DNA of 64,000 bases from Elephas maximus indicus (GCF_024166365.1 NC_064844.1:3038001-3102000); one strand, 5' to 3'. Shown: positions 32,151-43,963, counted from the first letter of the stretch. Numbers and translations are program-made. Notes: generated from the sequence alone by a model not told the origin.

Positions 32151-33962
32151 GCTCAGTCTCGGTCTTGCTCGTTTCTTAGTCCCAGCCCTTCTAACAGGCT
32201 CAATAAATGCTTGATCCATTAGTGAATGAATGAATATGTCCCTGCTCTGAAGTAAGCAGGACCATCTTGATTGAATGAAAAAAGTCTGGTTACTTTAGTT
32301 GATAAACACAAGGAAGTATGACAATGTTCTACTACTAAACTTTTTTTTTTTTCTTCTGTCTCAGGAAGTCCTACTCTAAGTAAAATGATGTAATTCCTGG
32401 ACGCAATTCATGTTACAGTGATATGGAAACATCCCAGACGAAACAGTACAACAATATTCGGGGGAAGACAACAGATCAAATTGTGCTCAATTCAGCTTTT
32501 GGCCTCAGCCCGGTGCTACGCAGGATTAGCTATGCTCCTGTCAGGCAATTAATGGGACTTACAACACGTCTCATATCTGTGCTCATTTTCATTATAAACT
32601 TCCGGGTTTCACTTCCTCTAGCACTGTTTTCTCCAAGATTTACCATTTGACGATAACACACACTAAATAGAACAAGGATTTCTGCTGAGTTAAAACCCAG
32701 TGACTCAGCTCACGTCTCCATGGTTCTGTCAGTGTCTATAGCTTAAAAAAAAAACCACCCAGAATCTATATTTCTCCCCTACAGTAGTTATATCGTCTGT
32801 CTGGTTCTGGCCTAATCCTATATTTTTTAGCAGCATGGAATGAAGGTAGGAATAGAAAAAAAAAAGCAGTCCATAAATTTGGCTGGGAATGTGCCTTTCA
32901 GTATTTTTCCTCTTAAGAAACAAAAAGGGCTTGCTACAAAATATAGCTCTGCAGGTTTTAAAAGAGGCCACAGAGGTGTGTGCTACTTGGAAACATGTGT
33001 GATGGAGCTAATGAAAGAAATATGAAGTTTCAACCTTCAAAAAGTTGTTATTATATTAATATCTTCCCAAGAATTAGGTGGTTTAGGTTACACTACTAAT
33101 CTTAGAGTTTCAACACCAGGGAATAGATGGAAGCCCCTCCTCCTCGCCAAGTTGGGCTTAAAAGTTTTGATCCTTTGGAGCCAGCGAGTAGCGTGTGATA
33201 AATAGCAATCAGCTGCTTCACTCTGGGCTCTGCAGCCAGCCCATGGGCTCTGATGCCACCCACAGAGCTACTTTGGAGGCAAATGATGCATTTTTTAAAA
33301 GCACATTAATATTAAAAAGAGTTCGGTGAGCAGATCAAGGGCAAAGTCATTCATTCCTTCACAGGAATTTCAGCCTTGTGTAAAAATCCATGTCACTTCC
33401 TCATATGTGTCAGATGGCCCTGGCCTTTTCAAACACAGATTCAGCCCACAGGCATGGAGATTAACACGCACGGTAATATTTAATGGTGATAATGTCTAGA
33501 AAACACAGACGGGTGTCTGGCAGTGGGTGCCCAAAGTATGAAACAGTACCCATGGAAAGAAAACTTGTTCTTTGCTTAAATAAATATAGTGGCACTTTTC
33601 TTCCCAGGGCACTTTGTCATCACAAACATGCCTCTTGTTGCGTGAATCGTGCTGCTCTTTTTCTTCTGAGAAGGTAGAGAAAAAGGATGTGGACATTTTC
33701 CTAAGCCTCTCACAACTCTCCTTATGATCTTTTCAATATTCACTTCTTCCTTGACCATAGTTCCGTAACAGAGAGTGAGTTCTAGCTTTTATTCTGTCCT
33801 TTGGAGTCTTGGGTAAAACCCCTGCAAATCTATAAGGTGGGCACAGTGCCCTTGAGTTTGACGCTGTTGGCCTGTCATGAGGGTGTTGTTCTGCATGTCT
33901 TACCCTTCCGTGACTGTTGATGAAATATATATGAAAAAGAAAGTTACATGTAAAAGTCCTTC
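32151..33962. other. Mostly unique 1.8-kb interval, no gene recognised
   Basis: No transposon recognised. 32390-32660 has balanced composition and a 75-codon frame (32423-32650) but no recognisable domain or splice context. It may be conserved non-coding DNA. Confidence 0.4.
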
Positions 33963-34475
33963 TGTCATGGATTGAATTGTGCCCACCAAAAATACGTGTC
34001 AACTTGGCTAGGCTATGATTCTTAGTATCCTGTGATTTTCCACCATTTTGTCATCTGATGTGATTTTCCTTTGTGTTGTAAATGCTATCTCTCTGATGTT
34101 AATGAGATGGATTAGCAGCAGTTATATTGATGAGATCTACAAGATTAGATTGTGTTTTAAGCCAATCTCTTTTGAGATATAAAAGAGAGAAGTGAGCAGA
34201 GAGACATGGGGACCTCATACTGGCAAGAAAGCAGCACCAGGAGCAGAGAGCATCCTTTGGACCTGGGCTGCCTGTGCCTGAGAAGCTGCTAGTCCAGGGA
34301 AAGATTGATGACAAGGACCTTGCTCCAGAGCCAACAGAGAGAAAGCCATCCCCTGGAGCTGACGCTTTGAATTTGGACTTGTAGCCTACTGGACTGTGAA
34401 AGAATAAACTTGTTTCTTAAAACCATCCACTTGTGGTATTTCTGTTATAGCAGCACTAGATAGCCAAGACAACTT
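33963..34475 (+). mobile_element. MaLR-like solo LTR, copy A
   Basis: About 510-bp interspersed repeat with LTR layout. It starts 'tgtcatggattgaattgtg', has 'gagatataaaagagagaag' as a TATA-like region, a polyadenylation-like AATAAA near 34405, and ends 'gcactagatagccaagaca'. Other copies are at 42138, 53204 and 57908. No internal retroviral sequence adjoins any copy. The MaLR/ERVL class is inferred from overall similarity. Confidence 0.75.
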
Positions 34476-34594
34476 GCAAAATAAAAAATATCTATACAAA
34501 TAAGATATTAATCTGATGGTTATTACCAGATATCTCCTCCCTAATTCTTCATGTAACCTGGGAAGGAAAGACAAGGAAGACAAGAGATGATCAG

Positions 34595-35035
34595 GTGGAA
34601 AGAGAGGCTGCCACATCTTAGGTTCTCCAGAAACAGAATCTGAAGTGAAGTTGGGTGTAAGGTGTTTATTAGGGCTCAGCACCTGCGAAAAGAAGGGGGC
34701 AGAAACAGGAATGGGCAGCACATGAAGTTCAACTGTTATGTAAATCCAACAGTTGGCCACCCAGGAGGACGATCTGGAGAGAAACTTACTTGTCAGTCTC
34801 CCTTCTTTGAGCCCAAATGGCCAGGAGTTCATACCCTCACCTCACTCAATCACCAGATGTGGGCAGCCGCCATATGGTGGGATGTCCAGTGAGGCAGTTC
34901 TTGCCAGCTGACCAGACCCTGAAGGAGCTGACAGCTGGAAGCAACCTGGTCACTGCACTCTCCATAGTTGGTCAACAAGTGGAATCAGGGCTCCCCACCT
35001 CCATGTCCGTCATGGGCCTCAGTAAATAAGCCTAA
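34595..35035. mobile_element. Possible ancient repeat, family unassigned
   Basis: 'ttaggttctccagaaacagaatctg' and 'ggtgtttattagggctcagc' resemble the end of an old mammalian LTR or DNA element. The assignment is weak. The 148-codon minus-strand frame at 34386-34832 spans LTR copy A and this segment and is not a gene. Confidence 0.4.
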
Positions 35036-35509
35036 ACACCTAAAACCTTGTAGAATAGATGCCACAGAATCAGGAGTTAAGACAGCCGTGATGATAGACA
35101 AAAACGATTTTGACTGGTCCCCCAGAAATGAAGCACCATCAACAACCAAGAGGCCTTGGGGGAAAAAAATCTGTGACGAAATTTTTTTTCTGACTCTTCC
35201 CTAAAGATTGGAAGGAAGTACTCACAACTCAGCCCCAAAATAACTACACAACTAGAGTCACTTCTGCAAAAAACAAAACAAAACAAGAACAGCAACTTCA
35301 GTTAAAAAAAAAAAAAGGTAAAATATCTTGAAACTGGAATTGAACTTGAAGGGTGGGTGCCTTGGTCACTCAGGTATGAATTCATAAGTCATGATGAACA
35401 TGGGAGATGTTAATTTTAGTAATCTACCTATTCCCTAGGAGATTTGAAAGAAAGAACTTTTCATACATTTGATATTTATTTTATAAGCAATTGAATTTTC
35501 ATTTCAGAT
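35036..35509. other. Non-repetitive DNA, no gene recognised
   Basis: No gene or repeat recognised. An A-rich run is at 35305-35318. Confidence 0.4.
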
Positions 35510-35708
35510 ATGCAGTGTGAAACTGATCACACATGCAATCACAAGGAACTGATAATTATTGGTGATTGAAATGTGAAAGTTGGAAACAAAGAAGGAGGAT
35601 CAGTAGTTGGAGAATATGGCCTAGAAACGACTCCAGAGATCGCATTATAAAATTTGACAAGATCAATGACTGATTCATTGCAAATACCTTTTTTCAATGA
35701 CATAAACA
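35510..35708 (+). mobile_element. RTE endonuclease-domain fragment
   Basis: A 200-bp piece of the RTE apurinic-type endonuclease coding region. 'gataattattggtgattgaaatgtgaaagttgg' corresponds to the I-I-G-D-W-N motif, but the Trp codon is a TGA stop here. Downstream 'atcagtagttggagaatatgg' matches the following conserved segment. It ends abruptly at the AfroSINE half. Confidence 0.85.
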
Positions 35709-35790
35709 TAGGGCAGTTCTACTCTGTTCTATGAGAGAGCTATGAGTCAGAATTGACTAGATGACAGTAGGTTTGGTTTGTGGTTTTGGG
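35709..35790 (+). mobile_element. AfroSINE 3' half
   Basis: Sense AfroSINE beginning in mid-body at 'gggcagttctactctgttct' and including the tail 'gagtcagaattgactagatg' with a TTTGG-rich end. It directly abuts the RTE endonuclease piece. Confidence 0.85.
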
Positions 35791-35795
35791 TGCTA

Positions 35796-36025
35796 CTAAA
35801 GACATTATTGGAACAGTGGTTTGATTTGCATTTTCCTAACGACTAATGATGTCAAATATCTTTTCATGTGCTTGTTAGCCATTTGTGTACCTTCTCTGCA
35901 GAAATATCTATTCATGTTCTTTGTCCATTTTTAAATTAGGTTGTCTTTTGGTTGTTGAGTTGTAAGCATTCTTTATATACTCTGGATATTTGACCCCTAT
36001 CAGATATATGATTTGCAAATATTTT
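35796..36025 (-). mobile_element. L1 ORF2 3' segment, inverted part
   Basis: Antisense L1 ORF2 sequence ('ctttgtccatttttaaattagg', 'tttgacccctatcagatatatg'). It is homologous in inverted orientation to 36048-36225, giving a roughly 177-bp inverted repeat with a 57-bp spacer. Confidence 0.88.
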
Positions 36026-36469
36026 TGCAAATAACCCATAGAATCAGAATATCCAGGATATATAAAGAACTCTTACAACTCGACAACCAAAAGACCACCT
36101 AATTTAAAAATGGGCAAAGGACATGAACAGACATTTCTCCAGAGAAGATGTACAAATGGCTAACAAGCACATGAAAAGATGTTTGACATCATCAGTCGTT
36201 AGGAAAATGCAAATCAAAATCACTGTAAGATACCACTTCATACCCACTGGGATGGCAATAATCAAAAAGTAAGAGATAACAAGTGTTGGGAAGGGTGTGG
36301 AAAAACTGGAACCCTCACACATTGCTGGTGGGGATGTAAGATGGTGCAGCAGCTTTGTAAAATAGTTAAAAAGTTAAAGAATTTCCATATGACCCAGCAA
36401 TTCTTTTCCTAGGTACGTACCCAAGAGAATTGAAAACAATTACTTACACACAGATGTGTATAGCAGCAT

Positions 36470-36690
36470 TACTGTATTTTATGCAAATAGCATGTGCCTT
36501 CTACATTTGTTTGCCAAGCATGCTGCCCACCCCCAGATATTTTCATAAGTGCTGCTATGCCAATTTTTTTTTTTTTACATTTTGATGTAAAAAAAATTAG
36601 CATAGCACGTTTACGGAAATACCTCATGGGGGAAGGTGTGATTGGCAAACAAATGTAGAAGGTGCACGTTATTTGCATAAAAATATGGTA
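36470..36690. mobile_element. Palindromic TA-flanked MITE-like element
   Basis: A 217-bp near-perfect hairpin (36472-36688) whose arms of about 100 bp differ at few sites ('cttctacatttgtttgcc' in the left arm, complement of 'ggcaaacaaatgtagaag' in the right). The ends are CTGTATTTTATGCAAATA and its complement-like GTTATTTGCATAAAAATATGG. The L1 target 'gcatTAttcaca' is split with TA duplicated at 36470-36471 and 36689-36690. TA target choice and inverted ends fit a Tc1/mariner-type MITE. I recognise no named family. Confidence 0.85.
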
Positions 36691-36692
36691 TT

Positions 36693-36883
36693 CACAATAC
36701 CCCAAACCAGAAAAAAAAGCAAACCAAACACATTGCCATTGAGTCAATTCCAAATCATAGTGACCCTGTAGGAAAGGGTAGAACTGCCCCATAGGGTTTC
36801 CAAGGAATAGCTGGTGGATTCGAACTGCCGACCTTTTGGTTAGCAGTCAAGCTCTTAACCACTGCACTGTCAGGGCTACAATA
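36693..36883 (-). mobile_element. AfroSINE nested in L1
   Basis: Antisense short AfroSINE with an A-rich tail region (36700-36730), tail complement ('ccattgagtcaattccaaat'), body and head complement ('aaccactgcactgtcagggct'). ACAATA at 36694-36699 and 36878-36883 is the target duplication, and L1 sequence continues on both sides. Confidence 0.9.
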
Positions 36884-36912
36884 GCCAAAAGGCCTACCAA
36901 CTGATGGATGAT

Positions 36913-37552
36913 CACATTCTGTCTCTGTCCTATATCCTTCTGTCTCCCAAAATTCTTCATGGACAAGACTCATTTAGGAGGTTGATGAAGACAAAATTAT
37001 TTTCAAAATAATACTAAGGTGTTATCTGCCTTTTCATTCTCATTCTATACTGAGCAAACAGTGAAATTTTCTAGGGGGTACATGACTTGTGATGATGACA
37101 TCACTCATGATTAATGGGATTTGTGCTCACATATTCCAGAATTTTCTAAAAAAGTAGTTTTAGGGTACAAATAGATGAGCTTTCAGAGATTAACTCCGTT
37201 TTTTCCCTCAGTATTTCTTCTACACACTAGCTGTAGTATTTTAACCTTATAAACCTTATCATCAATTATACTGTTATTTTGAAATCCAAAAACTAGCTGT
37301 CTTTGGAAATCTCTCTTTCTCCTCTGTTAGAAACACAGAAAGAAGTTCATATACTTTGTGGTCTTGTTTTGGAACAATGTATTTTAAAATATGCCTACTT
37401 TAATTATAACTACTCCTTACTTATCAACTCTCATTGTCTGACATTTCACATTTATGACAATAGTAAAAAATCTACTATTTGACTATTTTGCACATTAATG
37501 ATGTATGTCTGGCAGTAACGAATGCTGAGGTGTGAGGCAAGAGTGACTTTAC
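36913..37552. other. AT-rich DNA, no gene recognised
   Basis: No gene or repeat recognised. Confidence 0.4.
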
Positions 37553-37780
37553 ACTGTGATGGTTAAGGTTATGAGTCAACTTCGCTGGGCTGTGATTCTC
37601 ACTGGTTTGGCAGTTATGTGATGATGTAATTTGGCAGCTATGTGATGATGTAATTTGGCAGTTACATAATGATATAGTCATCTTCCATTTTCTGATTTGA
37701 TGTGGTCATCTTTCATTTTCTCATAATGCGGATTTTCATATAACGACCTGGTCTTTGGAACCTAACGATGTCAACAAGTG
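37553..37780. mobile_element. Unnamed interspersed repeat with 24-bp tandem units
   Basis: Begins 'gtgatggttaaggttatgag', matching the start of a similar element at 58282. Three consecutive 24-bp units occur at 37606-37629, 37630-37653 and 37654-37677 (consensus TTTGGCAGTTATGTGATGAT plus GTAA), the third more diverged. Class unknown, possibly LTR-like. Confidence 0.6.
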
Positions 37781-38769
37781 AGGGGTAGGTGCACTCATAC
37801 GGTAAATATATAGATTTTGATATGGTAAACAACTAGACCAGAGCTAGGCCTAGTCCTAGATCTAAATCTAGATATCACATAAACAAAAGTCCTTTGAGGC
37901 CAAAGTTTGACAAACATTGCCATGGTCATGTCTCTTTAGTATACAAATACTATGCTTATTTCCAACTTTATATTTTCTTCACCTTACCTCTGCCAAATCA
38001 TAACGCTACCTTCAATTTAGAATGAAATTGTCATGGAATGAATATTTTGAGGGGAAAAGTCAAGGGAGAAGAAGAAGAAAATTTAAGGGTAGTATCAACA
38101 AGGTAAAAGGAAAGACTAGTTAAGCTAATAACCAATCTACCAGTAATACACTGTGTGGCTGCATGATAGACTTATGTTTGTTTCAAGCTGCTAGTCTTCA
38201 CTTCCTTAAGCCTAGGGCAGGAAGGTACTCCTACCAATGAGATTGCCACTCTAAGGGAATGCCACACTGGGCATTCCCAGGCTCTGACTAGAGCTAAAAA
38301 AGTCCTTACCTGTTTTGCCAAAAGGTAAATGAGCCTAACTTCCTCCTGTTGTGTGATCAAATGATGCTTATAAGCACAGAAACTCTGCAGGTGTTTCAGC
38401 AAAGCAGCAGCATTTATGAAATGACAGTGCAAGGTGTTAGGAGTCAGCTAAATGGCCAACTGCATGCAGTGTGACTGTTTGATAATAAGCAGAGGAGAAT
38501 AGGTTTTGCCTTCAGCAAAACTTCGTGAATCTTAACTTTGGGACCAATATCCAGAAACATCACTTTGTTGCAGCTGGCCTCTTCTCAGGGAAAAGGGGTG
38601 TTAATGGAAGTTTACTGCATTTTAGACAGCGAAGAGCCAAACGTTAACCCATTTTGATGAGTTTAGTATAAATGAAGCAGATGGATCAGATTAAGTTTAC
38701 CTTTCCCTTCCATTGAATAAGAAAATTTCTGTCTTTCTCTCTTCTCTTCCTTCTTTTCCGTTTTCCTCA
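37781..38769. other. Non-repetitive DNA, no gene recognised
   Basis: No gene. Five CTAG words cluster within about 42 bases near 37832-37873. Confidence 0.4.
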
Positions 38770-38850
38770 TCATCTATCATCCATTCACCCATTCACCCAT
38801 CTACCCATCTATCCATCCATCCAACATCCATCCATCCATCCATTTCTCCT
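38770..38850. repeat. CATC/CCAT tetranucleotide array
   Basis: Interrupted CATC, CACC and CATT units on the plus strand, followed by a CTCCT-rich pyrimidine stretch to about 38895. Confidence 0.93.
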
Positions 38851-38907
38851 TCTCCTCCTCCTCTCTCTCCATCCCTTCCTCTTTCATTCTCTCTCTATAC
38901 ATATAGA

Positions 38908-39168
<261 letters not shown>

Positions 39169-40912
39169 TCATCCATATTTTATTTTACATTAAGGGAAAA
39201 TGTGTTTGGCTAAAAATCATCTAACTGTGAAATATTTGTAAATACTTTCCTTTCTAGGCTAGCGAAAAAATACTGTAAGTGATGACCAGGTGGGTCTGCT
39301 TGCACCGTGGCTGTGAAGAAAACATACCCCGGTGGCCTTCTCACTTCTCAAACAACAGGGCAAGTTTGAGCCTTTGTTCTCTTTCATCTCATTCCCAAGC
39401 ATTTGCAAATAGGAAAGTTCTCTTTGCTTGCCTATTTCCAATATACAGACTTGGCTTCTAAAACTGGCAATGACTTGGGGACCCACAGCAGAATGGTTGC
39501 AGGTCACTTAGGGTGCACTGATTTAAACTGACCTGATCCATCAGCACATGCCAACTTGGTCATGAGGCCAGGAATAATTCAGTTTCATCTCACCCTCCAT
39601 TCCCCACCCCCCGGCTTTTCCTCTGTCATGGACTACTCTTACTTCCCCAACAGGATGGCAGTCACATAATCATCTTCCTGAAAATGTGGGAAGGGGTAAG
39701 AAGGGTTTATGAACAGAAGAAGTGTTTGACAGATGGACGATGGTTCAAAACAGTCCATCCTTTGAACAAAAGACAAGGTATTTTCTTCCAAGTTATCCAC
39801 ATAAAGTTGCTGCATTTGTGAAACACAGAAGGATTTCAATTACTTGTGCTCCCCAGTAGCTGGAGGGCTCTGCCTCTAGGGTTGGAGTTGAAAACGTATT
39901 TATATTTGGTGAGAATGGTCCCAGAGGCTCTGCTACCTTTTGAGGAAACCATTTTAGAGTGAAAGGTCTATGACTGGTAATGCTCTGACCTGGTTCATAT
40001 TTATTCCATCCCTCTCTCCCTTAGGCATTATTCGAGCCCCTTCTAAGCCAAACCAAATCTTTTAGAAACCCTCACAAGCTTATTCTGTGCTTGGTATTTC
40101 AAAGCTTTGGTATTTCCAATTATCACATAACTAGTAGCTCATAAACATACAAGCCACAACTCTGGAATCTTGGCTAAATATAAACTTAGGAGTTTGTTAT
40201 TCTTAAGGCTCATGATACTATTTATCAATGTCTTCTGTCAAAGGCCAGCCATGGGATTGAGGATGCTCGTTTTTACTTTCACACATCCACTGACCTTTGT
40301 CCATGATGGAAAAAGTCCTGTTGTTTCTCATTTCTTAATGAATTGGAGGGGAAGCAATGAGTACACTATATTTGTTAAGGCGCAAATCTTTAGTAGTGAC
40401 TGTAGCAGTACTAGAGACGGAGTAGTAATGGTGTTAAAACTAATTCTCACCAGACACAATTCAGAAGCTACCAAAGCTATTTTCAGTTCCTTTCCCCTTG
40501 CTATTTCTCATGCTAAATCCCAGAAACCAAGCTTTTCTCTTCTCCAGGCTCTCTTGCAGCTAGGGGCTGCCATATAACATGCTTCTGGCCATTGAGATGT
40601 GAGGAAACCTTTCTGGGGAGTTAGGAGGCCCCCGGAGGAGTTTTTCTTTCTCGATGTAAAAGGTCAGCTCGCCCCTGAATGTGCTAACTATATTGACATT
40701 TAAGCCAGGTCCAGAAATAAGTCAAATGTGCTTTGAGAAATTACGTCTGGATTACTGTTTCAAAAATGGGCAAGTCATGCCAACTTTTTCATGAGACTAA
40801 TCTTTTTCTGAGAAATGTTGATGCTCATCCTGGCATGAGGTATTTTTAGGAAAACTAGTGGGGAAAGCAGTTTCAATTCATACACGTGGAGACACTGAGC
40901 AAAATAAGCGTT
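39169..40912. other. Mostly unique 1.7-kb interval, no gene recognised
   Basis: No recognisable transposon or gene. The 135-codon frame at 40170-40577 has no domain I recognise. Confidence 0.4.
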
Positions 40913-41040
40913 GTCATTCATTTATTTGATGAATATTTATTGAATACCCTCCATGTTCCAGGCTTATTCTAGGTTCTGGGGATATTACAGAGAAGCAGAC
41001 AGAAATCCCTGTGCTCTGTAAGCTTATATCATAGTAGGAG
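40913..41040 (-). mobile_element. L2 3' end, antisense
   Basis: 'gaatatttattgaataccctccatgttccagg', 'ggttctggggatattacagagaagc' and 'aatccctgtgctctgtaagct' are a reversed L2 3' end. Confidence 0.85.
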
Positions 41041-41337
41041 AAACATCATTCAGCTTATACCCTGGTAGAAGAAGGCAACATCATTCTATCTAGAGAGCTA
41101 GAACTCATTCCATGTACCCAGAGAATTGGCGACAGTTCAGAAATGTCTCCAGTAGTATCCAGCTTAAAAATGATCAAGGAAGACACAAGAAAAGACGTCA
41201 TGAAATAGAATCTGCTCATGAAGAGGGTTGAAGTTTCCCAACCAAGAGAGTCTGAGCACCAGATGATGCAATTCCAGAAAGAGGAACTGCATAGAAAAAA
41301 AATGAAGATTCTAGAGAGAAAAGGTTTAGTGCAAGGG

Positions 41338-41529
41338 AGTACCTTGGTAAACCAAAAAAACCAAACCCTTTGCAGTTGAGTTGATTCGGACACATAGTGA
41401 CCCTTAAGGACAGAGTAGAACTGCCCCAGAGGGTTTCCAAGGAGTGGATGGTGGATTCAAACTGCCAACATTTTGGTTAGCAGCTGTAGTTCTTAACCAC
41501 TACGCCATCAAGTTTCCAGCACCTTGGTA
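41338..41529 (-). mobile_element. AfroSINE with 12-bp target duplication
   Basis: Antisense short AfroSINE at 41350-41517 with an A-rich tail side. AGTACCTTGGTA (41338-41349) and AGCACCTTGGTA (41518-41529) flank it. Confidence 0.93.
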
Positions 41530-42137
41530 GAACATTGTATTTCAAATGTCTAACACTATGATGCTCAGCCCTTGAGTCTCAGAAAGCAATGCCCCAATCA
41601 GGTGAACTGATGAACTCTGCTATTCGTTCAACATATTTCTCTGCTGTGTTCCAGTGATCTATATGGCCCTTCAGAAAATAAAACAGTTTATAAAACTCCA
41701 TACTTCCATCCAACCCTCACGCATTCGATTTTGGAAAAACTGTGAAATGAAACAGGTAGGTAACTATTTTGCAGGAAGTTAGAGCAGAGACAGAGTTAGA
41801 AGGACACGCGTCTACTCCCCATCCCTGCTCCCCGATCCTCCCACTTTTACCCTAGGAATTGCTAAGAAGACAAACCAGTGGATATTAGCACATGCCGATC
41901 CATCAGTTGAATGTGTCTAAGAAAACACCTCGGGCAAGAGACAGTAAGATGTCACTCACTACCTCCACCACCTCCACTACAGAGTTTATCAAGGCATCCT
42001 ATAATACTTGGGAAAGAGAGGATCTTGCTATACGAGGTGCATCACTATTCTCCTAAAGGTAGAGTAGGTGTGTGTGTGACAGGGTGGAATTCATTAATTT
42101 ACTTTTTTAAATTAGATAGCCTTTCACCCCTAAAAGA
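41530..42137. other. Non-repetitive DNA, no gene recognised
   Basis: No gene or repeat recognised. Confidence 0.4.
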
Positions 42138-42654
42138 GTATTATGGATTGAATTGTGTCCCCCAAAAATGTGTGTCAACTTGTCTGGGTCATGCTTTCCA
42201 TTATTGTGCGATTTCCACCATTTTGTCATCTGGTGTGGTTTTCCAATGTGTTGTAACTCCTATCTCTATGATGTTAATGAGGTGGGATTAGTGGCAGTTA
42301 GAGTAATGAGGCAGGACTCAACCTACAAAATCAGGCTGTGTCTTCAGTCTCTTTTGAAATATAAAAGAGAGGCAAGCAGAGAGACATGGGGACCTCACAC
42401 TACCAAGAAAGAAGCACTGGGAGCATACCATGGCCCTTGAACCTTGGTTCCCTACACTGAGAAGCTCCTAGCCTGAAAAAGACTGATGACAAAGACCTTG
42501 CTCTGGAGCTGACAAGAGAGAAAGCCTGCCCCTGGACCTGGCACCCTGAATTTAGGCTTATATCCTCCAAAACTGAGAGAGAATAAATTTATCTTTGTTA
42601 AAGCCATGCATTTGTGGTATTTCTGTGGTAGCAGCACTAGATAATCAAGACAAA
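42138..42654 (+). mobile_element. MaLR-like solo LTR, copy B
   Basis: Same family and arrangement as 33963-34475 ('ttatggattgaattgtgtcc', 'gatgttaatgaggtgggatt', 'gaaatataaaagagaggc', AATAAA near 42582, end 'gcactagataatcaagaca'). No internal viral sequence. Confidence 0.78.
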
Positions 42655-43784
42655 GTGTGAGATACAAAATGCACAGACTTGGTGTAAAGAACGAGTGGGA
42701 AAGTTTCTGAGCACAGGCTTCAGATGATTTTCAAGGACAGGTTGAGATGGGTCATGATACTGGGTGACACGGGACATTTCTGGGGTATCAGAGGGAGAAT
42801 GTATACTAGAAGAAAGATCCCAAGAATGACAGGAGAGCTACCACAGGGGAATCAGGGCATCTAAATAAATCACCCACCTTGCAGTACAACTATGGATTAT
42901 CAGAGAGTAAGTTCCAAGGGTGATCCATCAAAGGACAAATTCCCTTAGATCATCGTAACTAGACATTCCTCTGCCAAAGGGTAACCTGGAACCAACCCTT
43001 GTCCATAAAAAAAAGAAAAAAAAAGTTGCCATGGAGCCTATTCCAACTCACCCGCGTCCATAAAGAGATAGAAAAAGAGTGGCTGGAGCCAATGCAAATA
43101 GCTTCTCATTTGTATTCAATCAATTTATGTCTCCAACGTCTGTCTTCCTGTGCCTAATGGGAAGGGACACAGTTACAACTTCCAGCTCTTAATGTTCACA
43201 TTGGGGGACCCTCAATTATTTATATAGCAATCAACTCCGAATGGAGAACAACTTCACTTAACAAATGAACAGGGACTAATTGAGACCGACTTTGGGTTCT
43301 CCACCTCCATCTCCAGGAACAGAAAAGAGTCTACACAATCGATTGAGCCTCTTTTCCTCAGAGGCCTCCCTTCTTTTATATGAACCTGTATATGTGTCCC
43401 CATATTGCCCCTGACTTGGAGTAATCTTTCTGGACTGTTCCTTCTGTCCACACTAAAGCTCTCTCTTCCCCTCATTGTTATTGGAGCCTAAACTCACTCC
43501 TCTCAACTCAGATTATGCATTTAACTATTTTGGGGGCCATTGATCTACACTGTTTAGTTTTTTCATCCTGAACCTGTCAACTACCACATAGCTAGCCTTA
43601 TCAACTTTGTGTCACACATAAAAATGTGATATTCACTCCATTTTTTATAACATGGAAACCTTTAATAAAAATGTTGAAGAGAAAGGACCAAGAACACAGC
43701 CTATTTGTTGGCACTGAAGATGACATTCCCAACTGATGTTTCTCTATTAACCAAAATGCTATGACTAGTCAACAAGGAAAGATC
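42655..43784. other. Mostly unique DNA, no gene recognised
   Basis: A roughly 30-bp AfroSINE/RTE tail remnant ('gttgccatggagcctattcc') lies at 43023-43053 after an A-rich run. Otherwise no gene or repeat. Confidence 0.4.
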
Positions 43785-43963
43785 TCTAGATGGTGCAAAC
43801 AGTTTGCACTTGACTGCTAGCCTAAAGGTTGGCAGTTGGAACTCATCCAGCATTACCACGGAAGAAAAGGCCTAGCCATGAAAACCCTGTGAAGGACCTC
43901 TACTGCTGAATAAACACATAGGGTCAAAAGGAGTCAGAATTAACTCGACGGCAACTAACAACA
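43785..43963 (+). mobile_element. Long-variant AfroSINE
   Basis: Sense long AfroSINE: head ('ctagatggtgcaaacagttt'), module ('agaaaaggcctagccatgaa') and tail ('gaattaactcgacggcaact'). The internal module is shortened. Confidence 0.88.

Larger units (their letters stand above)
36030..36912 (+). mobile_element. L1 ORF2 3' segment carrying two nested insertions
   Basis: Sense L1 ORF2 ('ctcttacaactcgacaacca', 'cacattgctggtggggatgtaagatggtgc', 'tagcagcatta'). It is interrupted at 36472-36688 by a palindromic MITE-like element and at about 36700-36877 by an AfroSINE. It then resumes with 'acaatagccaaaagg'. Similarity to L1 stops near 36912. No reading frame is intact. Confidence 0.88.

Noticed and set aside
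34386-34832. 148-codon minus-strand frame
   Set aside because: Antisense across the 3' part of a solo LTR and an old repeat-like segment.
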